A stretch of DNA of 64,000 bases from Antitrichia curtipendula (Eukaryota; Streptophyta; Bryopsida; Hypnales; Leucodontaceae): NCBI GenBank assembly GCA_951230915.1, contig OX579642.1, positions 6,882,001 through 6,946,000 on the forward strand. Direction: 5' to 3'. The notes below the pieces were generated by a model. It was not told where the DNA came from. It saw only the letters and a program-made list of their open reading frames with translations, and ran no database searches. A program made the translations under genes and the position numbers. Positions 9,747-19,355 of the stretch are shown in pieces. Positions within the stretch are counted from its first letter, which is position 1. The number at the start of each line of letters is the position of its first letter.

Positions 9747-10421
9747 TTATTGACCCTGATCCTCCATGCTTCTACGCATAGCTTCTTGCATTTGTTGATT
9801 GAACTCAATGTCTTCCCGAGCTTCTTGACGCTCATGCCCCACTATAAATGTTACGGGTGCTGGATTGTCTTCTACATCATCGTCGTCCGACCATTCATCC
9901 TCAACATCCGGCAATACAACCGGCAGAAATCCAAATTGCCCTCGATTGGACCACATTTGCATACATTCGCTTGGTCGAGTCCAACTCGTATAAAGAACAG
10001 CGTCAGTGCGCTTCATATTGTCAACATTTTTCCCGTAAATTGTGCGCCAATCTACATCTTTGTGGAGTACAATCTCTGCCCAAACCATGGCCATGTTGGA
10101 ATAATTCATGACATTTGGTTTGGAGTCAGGTAGCTCAGCCCACTGCGTTACTTCCTCATATCGGTGAACAAAGTGTTGGCTCTCGCACGTGGAAATTTGT
10201 CCTTCCCAGCGTCGAACTTGCTTGTCTGCTCGTTCTTGTGACCACATTTTGGAGAGGTGTGTCATTTTGACGTACTTTTTGCACATTGTGCAGTCCCAAA
10301 CCTTCTTGGGCTCTTCTTCCCATCCAGGTTCAGCTACACACATTGGATTTGCCCAATCTTCCCAGTTCATGTCCTGGGATTTGCCTTTCTTACTGGACTT
10401 TGAGCTTTTATCGCAAGGCAT
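9747..10421 (-). CDS. Unrecognised protein, 224 aa, with an in-frame continuation to 9324
   Basis: The ATG is at 10419-10421 and the first stop, TAA, at 9747-9749. I do not recognise the protein. Residues 1-15 are Ser/Lys-rich. A Trp-rich region with WDCTMCKKYVKMTH (about 43-56) could be a CxxC...H zinc knuckle. A DEWSDDDDVEDN acidic patch lies near 170-182. The end is Gln/Glu/Arg-rich (EAMRRSMEDQGQ). Beyond the TAA the same frame stays open for 140 more codons to the TAA at 9324-9326, and encodes a Gly/Tyr/Pro/Ser/His-rich tail (GGPYYGNPNQ, YGSGS) like a natural low-complexity C-terminus. The gene was therefore probably about 365 codons and is now cut by one nonsense change (one C-to-T step from CAA). 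Zinc knuckle plus disordered tail resembles hAT/BED-type transposon proteins, but no catalytic core is present. Confidence 0.5.
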   Translation of the reverse strand: MPCDKSSKSSKKGKSQDMNWEDWANPMCVAEPGWEEEPKKVWDCTMCKKYVKMTHLSKMWSQERADKQVRRWEGQISTCESQHFVHRYEEVTQWAELPDSKPNVMNYSNMAMVWAEIVLHKDVDWRTIYGKNVDNMKRTDAVLYTSWTRPSECMQMWSNRGQFGFLPVVLPDVEDEWSDDDDVEDNPAPVTFIVGHERQEAREDIEFNQQMQEAMRRSMEDQGQ

Positions 10422-10695
10422 GATAACCTTGATTAAAATGAAATGATTTGATGACGAAGTTCACATGAATCTTTAGAACAACTGAACAAAATGTTTGACA
10501 CTTGCCAATGAAACGGGGTGAAGTTCTTAACAAGGCCTTCAAAACCAAGTAATCACCAAAATAATTTGGTGCAATTCAATATCCAAGCACAATCGTTCAC
10601 GCACCAAAACGAAAGGGGCGCGCAGAGCCACTGAGAGGCACTGGATCACCCATTCCGCAAGGGAAACGATTGTGAGGAATAAGCCGTCCGCTGCG

Positions 10696-10703
10696 CTATT
10701 TAT
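10696..10703 (-). promoter_or_regulatory. Candidate TATA box of the 9.3-10.4 kb gene
   Basis: On the minus strand the sequence reads GCCATAAATAGCGC, a good TATA element set in GC-rich DNA. A transcript would start near 10665, giving a leader of about 245 nt before the ATG at 10421. Confidence 0.5.
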
Positions 10704-10719
10704 GGCATCCAAAGGCGGA

Positions 10720-11110
10720 CCAGGCAATGCGGACACGTACGTGCGAATCGGACCCCCCAGAATTGGACGGGCAGATCGTGCGGACGGGAGCGCGAACAGT
10801 CGATCGAATTGTCGGACAGGCGCGCGGACGCCCCGATCGCTAGACCCCATCCGCACGATCCCATCCACGCGATCCCGTCCGCACGATCCTGTCCGCGCGA
10901 TTCCGTCCGTGAGCCCGACGCCCTGTCCGCCCGAGGGCCCGTCCGCGAGATCCCATCCGTGGGATTGTCCGGGAGCCCCGACGCCCTGTCCGACCATCGG
11001 GCCGTCTGCGTCGACGTCCCGACCGCTCGGACGGCCCGTCCAAGGATGTCAAAAGACGTCCGGGGGTCAGCGCCCACGTCCGGGCGGACGTCCGGACGTC
11101 TGAACGTCCT
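10720..11110. repeat. CpG-rich minisatellite island upstream of the 9.3-10.4 kb gene
   Basis: This is the most GC- and CpG-rich stretch of the window. It includes five 14-bp units at 10847-10916 (ccatccgcacgatc and variants) and a 63-bp duplication (gagcccgacgccctgtccg at 10911 and gagccccgacgccctgtccg near 10972). ggacg/cgtcc words recur throughout. Overlapping frames on both strands (for example 10539-10997 -, 10672-11103 +) are products of this composition. Position and TATA box suggest promoter DNA or a retroelement LTR. Confidence 0.7.
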
Positions 11111-13700
11111 ATCAACCTTGTTCGTTGGATAGTACAAAAAAAATTATAGAAACTCCAAATAATTTTTTTTGAATTTTTTTTCTTGTAGAAAATACTTCTA
11201 TCTATATAGAAAGCTTTAATTCATTATAGAAAGAAAACCGACTTAGGAAAAAATTGAAGCACTCTATTCTAGTAGATAATTGAATTTTTTTATGAGATCA
11301 AAGTTTCCCCTTATGAAAACTCTTTCCCCTTCTACTTGAGACATATCTATATGACATATATTATTATAAAGGATCAAAATAGAATAGAATTGATCCATTG
11401 CCTTCTAAGAAAAGCCCTGAACCAAAAATAAACAAAAAAAACTCTTCAAACAATTCAACTAATTATACCTTAATAGGCAAAAAACTAGTTATAAGAAATG
11501 TATATATATCATTTAGATGAAGACTTCGGAGAGTTGAAGTTTTCTTTTAGAACTCTTCATGATGGATTAAGTGTATGTTGGTTTTGTCTTCTTTTTGCAT
11601 ACAAAAACCTTAATTTTAAACATTGTGTAGTAGTTTTACTCCAATAATAAAAATCTTAGAAAAAATTAAGAGAAAAAACCCAAAGTATAACAATTTTTTT
11701 TTTTATGCTTTAGATTTCAAACATTGACTTACATTTAAAAATTTGTTCTACAGCTCTCTACCATTATTTATTCTATTCTATAAATTTTAAAATTCTAAAT
11801 TATACATACATACATAGACAACAAGCATCTTTTCATTAATTTTTTTTTCAAAACAATGACTTACATAAGAAAATATTTTTTTTGTAATAATATTGTCATA
11901 CATTTAATCTGTAAAGTCCTAAAGCCTTTTTTTATAAAATAAATATTGTAAATTGCCATTTCTATTGCTAAGAGTAAAAAAATTTACAAATTGTTTCCAT
12001 TTTTGCATACATGATTGTAAGATCTTGTACAAGACTAATATAATAATGTATAAAAGACATTTTTGAAACAATTCAAAACACGACCTTTGTGAAGGTGACT
12101 GTCTTGGCAAAATCAAGAATTTTCATCATCTGCGTACCTTAGATGTAGCTTCTCCGTTGAATGAATAAAAACGCAAGAATTTCCACTCCTGCATAGTCCA
12201 CGACAAGAGGCACTCTCCATAACACCGGCTAACAAGTGTGAAACAAAACGCCTTCAACGTTACGGTCGACGAAATTTACTATACTCTTGTCTCCGCGGTG
12301 TGAAGACGTCGGTGCTACGAATGCCGTTCTCAAATGCCATTGACAAACCCCTCTCCCTCCGGAGTCCCAGACGCAAGTGTGCGGCCGGTCCACGGTCTTT
12401 GACCTTTTTAACTTCAATTACCCGCTGCTTTGTAGCAACATGTGGGAAAGTATCCTAATCCCACCTTTGGCATTGCTTTCGTTGCACCAGACGCTGGCTC
12501 GGTCAAAAAAAACCTAGTTTGTACTAGACGTTCAACTGAACGCGTCAGTTGCTGCAGGATGGAGGGAGCCCTGAGGTGGCAGGAGCGTACACGCTTGTAC
12601 CATCGGGCCCTCGGTCCACGTGGAGGTCAGAACCATACTTGTTCTCGGTATGCCTTTTCCCATGCCAAGTTCGGATTGTAGCTTCTACGGTCTGGAAAAG
12701 TGGTCTGCCGAGGTCAAAACTTTTTGAAAATTGGCAGTATGCGACATACATTCTCCCTCCCCAGCCCCTGCCTAAATTTCAGCGCAGAAGGCCACCTGGC
12801 TCACCCGAATTTGTACCCCTGAAGTAAAAAAAAAAAAAAAATATCGTCTTGCGGCCTACAGTCAACTCCTCTTTGACTATTATAATCTCCCAAAGTATAC
12901 GATGAAAAGTTCCGAGAATTTCCCTAACGATGCACGCCTAAACCCTTTCCCAATTTGAACGGTGAATTCCTCTAGATCTTTCTTTTGAACTCATGGCGGA
13001 GAAATCAATGTGACGTGGTACCTCGTGGCCCAGTTTCGTGATTAAATTGAGGGCGCTCAAGGGTTAAGAATTACTGTCACGCAGTGTCTGAAGAAATAGT
13101 TTTTTATAATGTGGAGCGCTTGTGTTTCCGTCACAAGGGTTGGCCGTGTCGTTTTCTTGTGAATGCAATTGCAGATAGAGTTGGATTACACGAAAAGAAG
13201 CAGGAAAGGCTACACCGTCGTTGGCAATCGAGCAAGTCAAGACGTCAAGTTCCATTGCGCGAGGTGCCAAGGGACTTCAATTACGGAGTGAGTGACACCG
13301 CAACTGCAGTGCACGAGAAGCAACGTAGGAGTGCATCCAACGTTTTGTCATTTGAATTCTCCTGGACGACAAGTTCAGTGTTCTAAGAAGTTCACGTCAG
13401 GTATTCCGACGACATTATTCTTGGATGTGTATTGTATTGAAGGTTTTGTGGTCATGTCTCTGTTTTAAGGTTTCAGGGTCTTTGTGCTTCTGAGCAGAAG
13501 CAGTCCAAAGCAAGGACTCACTTGTCACAGTGTATGTAGCAAAGATTGTTCAAGGGATACTTTCGGTAGAAATACGCATTTCAAAGAATCCATTTTAGAA
13601 AGTTTCACGGCAATTTTAGAACTGTCACCGAAAGCGTCTATGATGTAAATTAGAACGTGTTCACCGTAGGTGCAGAATTCAACAACCTTGTCCGCCGAAC
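11111..13700. other. AT-rich spacer, then unassigned mixed-composition DNA
   Basis: 11130-12110 is strongly AT-rich with no signal I recognise. From 12120 GC rises; 12440-12830 and 13084-13386 contain frames of 68-100 codons (the last includes GWPCRFLVNAIADRVG) without recognisable domains. A poly-A run lies at 12826-12841. Because the Harbinger nuclease begins near 13702, the 12.1-13.7 kb part may be the 5' flank of that transposon. I could not find its terminal inverted repeat. Confidence 0.35.
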
Positions 13701-13701
13701 A

Positions 13702-15122
13702 TGGACTTCGTAGGTAGTAGCGCTAATTTCTTGTCCTTCGCTCCCGTAATTTTGTTGATGCTCTTCAATACAAAGCGCGCGTTGATTGTACTAGCGGAGG
13801 TGCTGGAGGAGGAGGAGAGTAGCGTTGACAGTTTCTAGTCACTAGTCCATGAAAAAGGGCGACCATGAGAGCTACATGCTGCGACTTCAACGATGCTACA
13901 TCATTTTCAAATGTGTTGCACTCTTATAGCAGTAGACAAACATTTGGGTTTCTGGATAAAACCTAGGTCTATAGTGTGGTTTTCCCGTTTTATTTTGGAG
14001 GAATATGACGACGCACGTAGGATACAAATGTTTCGAATGACCGAACGTTGTGTGCTTCAGATGTCTTAGCTCCTTGCCGAAGCTGTGAAAAAAAAGGACA
14101 CGAAATATCAGCTAACTGTGCCAGTCATTGTTCGTATTGTATGCACTTTATTTAAATTGAGCCATAGAGCCAGTTTTCTTATTTAGTGAGCTTTTTGCAA
14201 TTGGATGGAGCACTGTGTCCATTCAATTGCAACAAGTAGTGCAGGCAATCAATGTGGCGCTCAAAAACGAGATCAGCTGGCCGTTCTATGAGGGAATTTC
14301 TGAAACTGCTAATGGTTTCCCAAACCTGTATGGTTTACTTGGTGTGTTGGGGGCAATTGACAGAACTCATTTTCCGATAGCAAAGCCGTCAGGTGGGGCT
14401 GTTGATTACTTTTATTTCAAATTTGGCGTTTTCACTATCAACTGCCAAGCCGTGGTTGACAGTGACAAGCGTTTTCTTGATGTCTATATTGGCATGCCAA
14501 GCTCAACAAATGATTCCAAGATGCTGCAACGTTCCTCTCTGTTCAACACGGTCAACATGGAACTCTTTGGCAAGAAAATACAGGTTTTTCTGGATTCTCT
14601 CCGTACTTACTAGGTGACGTAGGATATCCTCTTCTTTCCTGGTTAATTGTTCTTCACCGATAGGCTATACAACTTGCCATGGCTGACACTCTATTCAACA
14701 GAAAGTTTAGCAAGGGTAGAGTAGTCGTTGAGAATGCATTTGCTCTTCTGAAGCAAATTTTCCGAGAGTTACATCACAAAACTGAGTTGCACGTAGCTTT
14801 CGTACCTGACGTCGTCATTTGCTACGCTATATTGCATAATATTCTGCTGAAGCAATCGCACGAGCAGGTTGACACACTGCTGGATGTGTTGGCACGAGAA
14901 GGACGTTTTCCTTTTGCAAATGAAATTGGCAACATTCCAGACAGATATAGTGATAATGGCCGCGCTTTCCCTAAAGACGGTGAGGCTCAGCAGAAACGCA
15001 ACGACCTGGGAGTCTTCCTCACCTTGCAAAGGATTGCTCATTTTTTAGTAACACAGTATGCAACCACTCTCTTTGCCTCAGTGGGCAGTCACTTCTGTCT
15101 GCGAGAGTCAATGTCACTGTAG
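13702..15122 (+). pseudogene. PIF/Harbinger transposon nuclease (DDE_Tnp_4), degenerate
   Basis: The translated pieces follow a Harbinger nuclease from end to end: start MDFVGSSANFL near 13702; VWFSRFILEEYDDARR (about 13974-14021); KKKDTKYQLTVPVIVRIVC (from 14091); SELFAIGWSTVSIQLQ (from 14185); LGAIDRTHFPIAKP with the first catalytic Asp (about 14349-14390); YLLGDVGYPLLSWL with the second Asp (14604-14645); and RVVVENAFALLK with the catalytic Glu (about 14718-14753). A conserved LHNILLKQ block follows. It is inactive: in-frame stops at 13836, 13866, 14067 and 14661, an apparent 2-base loss near 14183 and a 2-base (ct) gain near 14598. The two indels cancel, so the downstream frame equals the upstream one. 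All three DDE residues survive. The frame at the extreme 5' end is approximate. Confidence 0.88.
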
Positions 15123-16329
15123 AAGTAGAAGCTCCTAGTAGAAGCACTTGTTTTTCTTCATTTTTGTTAAACATGTACGGTTTGTTGCAAAAAATGATTT
15201 TGTTCATGATGCCCATTCTTTGTGGGTGCAGGAGATTCACTGCGAGACTGTATTTCGATTGAACTTCAAACACCATTCGGCAAAGTGAATTCGGCACAGT
15301 GAGATTTGTTTTTGTTCGGCCAGTATTGCCCTACTTTTAATGTCACTTCTAAGATGTTTTGCTTCTTTCATTCTCCAAGCGGGTATGCGGGATGCTTTTT
15401 TTTCTTTATAAAGTTTAGTTGTGCATATGATGTGAAGTCTCCGGAAATTGTCCTCTGCACTTTACTAGGTCGCCTACACTTCTGTGACATATATCACTAT
15501 TGTCAACATTAAGCTTGTTGATAGTCAGATGGCCAGAAGGTTGATAAGTTGAAGTGGCACTGAATGACAAATTGGAATGTTCCCTTTTTTGGTCACCGCA
15601 ATTTCAGACGCATGCATTGGAGAGTTCTGCTATGCAGTTTTTGAGGCCATGGAATGTGAACCTTTTTTCAATAAAGAAAAAATTCTCATTGTGCTCACAT
15701 GTTCAAATCTTTCCTATTTTGTATTTTGCTCTGCAGGATGTGCATCAGACTGTTTGGCGTGTTTCCATGCTTCGTTTGTGTGTGACAACGTAACACAGTA
15801 GTGTACAAGCACTGTAGAAATTCAGGAACACAAGATAATTAATTTTGTATGAAGCATTCCGTTGAGACTCAATTCGTTCGGCGATGAGTATGATGAAGAC
15901 CGAAAGTGTAACGTGACTTTCCAAAATGTCTTTGATTGAATTGTTGCTTTGAGGACTGCAAAGAGGACAATGTAGGAACGGTTGCTTTATTTGAATTCAT
16001 TGCTGAACATTATATACATTAAAAGAAACAATCTTCTTCCAAAGAAGGCATAGTCTAGTATCCTAGAAGTCAGGAAAAAATCATGTACCGATGAAGTCCA
16101 AAAAAAAAAAGGACTGTAGAAATTAGTTCCATATACAGGCCAGCTTAAAAAACAGACTACTCATAACACACTAGTGCACCTTGTACACTGCCGCTATACA
16201 TGGACTAACACTGCAAGACAGGACCTTCAGAAAATTGGTTGTACAAGAAAGCTTCACTTCCATTGGATTGGAGACTTTGCTGGAAGACATTGCGGCAAGG
16301 CAGACTGCTCTTCACGGCTTCGACCCATC
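15123..16329. other. Spacer between the two convergent Harbinger genes
   Basis: No coding frame is supported (frames of 60-92 codons show no domain). Poly-A runs near 16101-16110 and repeated catgtaccgatgaag words at 16082 and 16374 are the only notable features. It should contain the 3' ends of both transposon genes. Confidence 0.4.
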
Positions 16330-17774
16330 CTACTCTTGTTGTCGGAGGTTCTGTTCAGGAGTGACGTTCTGATCATGTACCGATGAAGCAAATTGAGGAC
16401 GGTGCAGTCCAAACATTAGAGTTGCCGACAATTGAAGTAGACAGCTTACAACGTCTCCCTGTTTCTCTATCGCCAGTCTGGCATTGCTGTTTGCTTCCCG
16501 TGCGCTCTCTTGGAGACGTTTGTCGCAGTCTCGTTGATATTGCATCTTCTGATTGAAGAGTTCCACTTGGACGTTCCTATTCGACTATTCCAGCTCTCAA
16601 GTGGCGTCGTCCATGTCTTTCAGTTGGTTGCTAAGTGTCTCAGCGGATGCTCGAGTGGCCTCAGCAATTTGAAAGTGGCCGGACTGGCTTTTGCGACAGA
16701 CAACAGTATTGCCAGGCCGACACAGTAGTGGAAGTTGACTAGTGTCTGAAGAGACAAGCAGTACAGGATTCACCCCAGACGGCATAGAGGCTTTGCAAAT
16801 TGTGAACGGTGATGGCCTAGTTGGCAGTTGCGACAGGGCAACGGACGGTCCTTCTTTGGCGTGCTCTGATCGCGGTACAAGTGAAGGCGACTGTGTACTC
16901 CCTAAGAAGTCGTCGCTTTTGGTAGGAGCGGCAGAGACGTGCATGTAATCACCATGCTCTTCTTCGCTTGAATGTTGATGGCCACGATCTTCGCTTGCTA
17001 GCAGAGGAACGTTGTAGTTGTCGTCATCCACTGCCATCAAGTCTCAAGTGTGCGGTGGATGAATAGCAGGATGACCAATATACCATGCATGAATATGCAT
17101 AAAAACATCCTCTGGGAAAGCTCGTGGCAATCCTTCTTTTTTCTCTTAGCAGGCTTCATCTTCTAGTAGTAGGAGGCGTCACTTCTAGTACGAGCAATGA
17201 AGTCAACAACACGTTTGTAATCCGGAATCAATTGATTCCATTTACTTTTACAAGAAGGCCCATCTCGATGGCAAGTCGCAACTCCGGACCTCATGACGTC
17301 GGAGCTGATTCTCTGCCACTTATTGGCATCATACACAATCAACTCATGTCCGTCCTTGCACTTCAACTGCTCATTGTAGACTGCCCGTTTTGCTTGGATG
17401 AGCACCAAGACTTCATTTGATTCCCAATTAGGACATCTCTCTTTTCTAGCTTTCTTTGCTGCAAGCGGTATGTCAAAGCTCTGTACATTGGCAGAGTTGC
17501 TTGCAACTCTGAGCTGAATGTGTGAAGGCCCCACCGCACTCGGGAAGGCGTTGCCGGAGCTCCCTGACAAAATCAGAAGAACCACGTTAGATACTGCAGC
17601 ATGACATTTGTATACAAACTGTCATGCCAAAATGAATGGAGAGAGTACAAAGTATAGTTTTCTATAGTATTTCTAACATCATGGACTGCACAAATGCAAA
17701 CTCGCTTGCGAACGCACCTTGGACACTCTGAGAAATTGCAGCGGCGACGTCCGCATTCATTGGACTGTATGGAC
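16330..17774 (-). pseudogene. Harbinger-associated Myb/SANT-like DNA-binding protein (ORF1), degenerate
   Basis: Reading leftwards: exon 17774-17718 (PYSPMNADVAAAISQSVQ), donor ggtgcg, intron, then from 17563 the main exon. The main exon carries a trihelix/Myb-like domain (CPNWESNEVLVLIQAKR, then KWQRISSDVM, then CKSKWNQLIPDYKRVVDF), followed by a linker (GLPRAFPEDVFMHIHAWYIG) and a C-terminal helical segment (ELFNQKMQYQRDCDKRLQES). The frame is broken by a stop at 17163, a frameshift near 17120, a TGA just before LMAVDDDN (about 17046) and TGA/TAG near 16590-16600. Harbinger elements encode such a Myb-like partner that helps bring the nuclease to DNA. It converges on the nuclease at 13.7-15.1 kb, consistent with one element. 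A first exon further right (17.8-18.3 kb) is likely but not found. Confidence 0.8.
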
Positions 17775-19152
17775 CTACACAAGAAAAGGCATCACTAGTC
17801 AAGTCGCTACTGTTCCACTAAACTACTGCACTTGTGGCATGCAAACATGCCTGATTTCCTTTCTAAGAAGACCTGCAGTACAACTTTGGACATGCAAACA
17901 CTTACCTACAAGAATATTGCATGCCGCAGTACTAAATCGAACGATTGAAGTTCTCTCCTACGTACTACCCATGCCAAACAACCTACAGCAAGCACCAACA
18001 ACAATTTGTGAAACTCATGACAAGAATTAAACGTACAATGTTGTGAACTGAAGATACCGAGAAACCAACGACTCAGTTACGGACTCATGCAAGCCAAAGG
18101 AACACATACCTTCTTCTAATCTGAATTGAATGGATCTACGGCAAATTCTCCAGAACAATCAAGGAATGCACTGTGTTAATTTGCATCCAGCGCCTCTTCT
18201 TGTGAAACATGACTTGCGAGTACCTGTCTTTGCGTGTAATTCCTTCTAGAAGAAGCCTAAAATTTCCGCCGCTGCATGGCATGCAAAGTTCATCGTCGAA
18301 TTCAAGACGGCCTAAAAAAAATTATTTCTCGTTGCTTTAGTTTCATCGTACCCCTACAACTTCAGTGCACTACAACTGATGCTAGAAACTCTATATCTAC
18401 ATTTGAAGAAGATGTATTCGTATTGTAACTACATGATTTATTATCGAGACAAAAAAATTAGAATGTCGCCGACATTCTGGACACTCACACTTAGCATCTA
18501 CCACGTCAACAAGCACGTCACTTCCAGTTCTACATACGCAAGGTAGTGTGGACAGTGCTAGCTGGAAAACAGCTGTAACAGCCATTATTGACTCTCCTAA
18601 GAGCAAGTGCGACAGCACCCTTAGTCTAGAAGTTGTTGTTGTGTCAGTGAGGCAGACAAACCAAGCACTACCAATTCTCTTGTTCTTTGGATTTGGAATT
18701 CTCAGTGTTTGTGGCCATTGCAGCACCTTCACCGATTTAAACACACATTGCTCCATTGAGGACAATGCCGAATTTGGTTTGATGATCAATGCTCAAGTCG
18801 CGGTTAGCTTGCTCGTGGATTTTGAACTCAAATCTTATTCAATTCAATTTGCCTCCGACTTCATCTTCTCAGCTTTGTCATGATGTAAAATTCAAAATTG
18901 GAATTTGATGATTCTTAAACACTCATGTACATGCTCCTAGTTCAATTTTTCCTCCTTGCCAATTTCGACAATCTTACCTTCTCTTAATAATTTTCTAATA
19001 AAAAAAAAATTCTTTCCACTCTCATAGTCACAGTGACACACATATACACAAATTCTCACAATGAATCACAATTTACAATACAAATTTATATAAGCACAAA
19101 GCACAATAAAAAACTTTAAAAAATCAATTTAAATTTAAAAAAATAAAATTTA

Positions 19153-19157
<5 letters not shown>
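17775..19157. other. Right flank of Harbinger element, no gene supported
   Basis: Frames at 18397-18789 (-) and 18548-18883 (+) overlap as sense/antisense shadows and lack domains. A short perfect inverted repeat, attcaaaattggaatt-like, lies at about 18890-18905. From 18900 the DNA becomes AT-rich. Confidence 0.35.

Positions 19158-19202
<45 letters not shown>
19158..19202. repeat. (AT)n microsatellite
   Basis: An uninterrupted AT dinucleotide run of about 22 units. Confidence 0.95.
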
Positions 19203-19205
<3 letters not shown>

Positions 19206-19318
19206 GATTTTACAATGCCTTCATGTTCATTTTTTTTTATCTTTTTATAATTTTTCTAAAAAATGAACGGGCGTAACTTTGAAGAGGTGTGGCCTAAGTC
19301 ACACCTCATTCATCCAAA

Positions 19319-19355
19319 TTTTTATTTTTATTTTTATTTTTATTTTTATTTTTCA
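19319..19355. repeat. (TTTTA)n microsatellite
   Basis: About seven ttttta/tttta units. Just left, at 19284-19307, is a perfect 8-bp-stem inverted repeat (gaggtgtg ... cacacctc) with an 8-base loop. Confidence 0.9.

Larger units (their letters stand above)
13702..17774. mobile_element. Inactive PIF/Harbinger element (coding core; ends not located)
   Basis: Nuclease and Myb-like genes in convergent orientation about 1.2 kb apart form the standard two-gene content of plant PIF/Harbinger elements. Both genes carry several disabling changes. Terminal inverted repeats and a 3-bp target duplication were not identified, so the true limits (possibly about 12.1-18.9 kb) are unknown. Confidence 0.75.

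Noticed and set aside
10539..11137. Several 90-150 codon frames on both strands
   Set aside because: All overlap the CpG-rich minisatellite and are Arg/Pro/Gly-rich shadows in multiple frames.
13084..13386. 100-codon plus-strand frame upstream of the Harbinger nuclease
   Set aside because: No recognised domain and no frame or splice link to the nuclease, which begins with its own conserved N-terminus near 13702.
18397..18883. Overlapping 130- and 111-codon frames
   Set aside because: Mutual antisense shadows without domains; near the probable edge of the Harbinger element.
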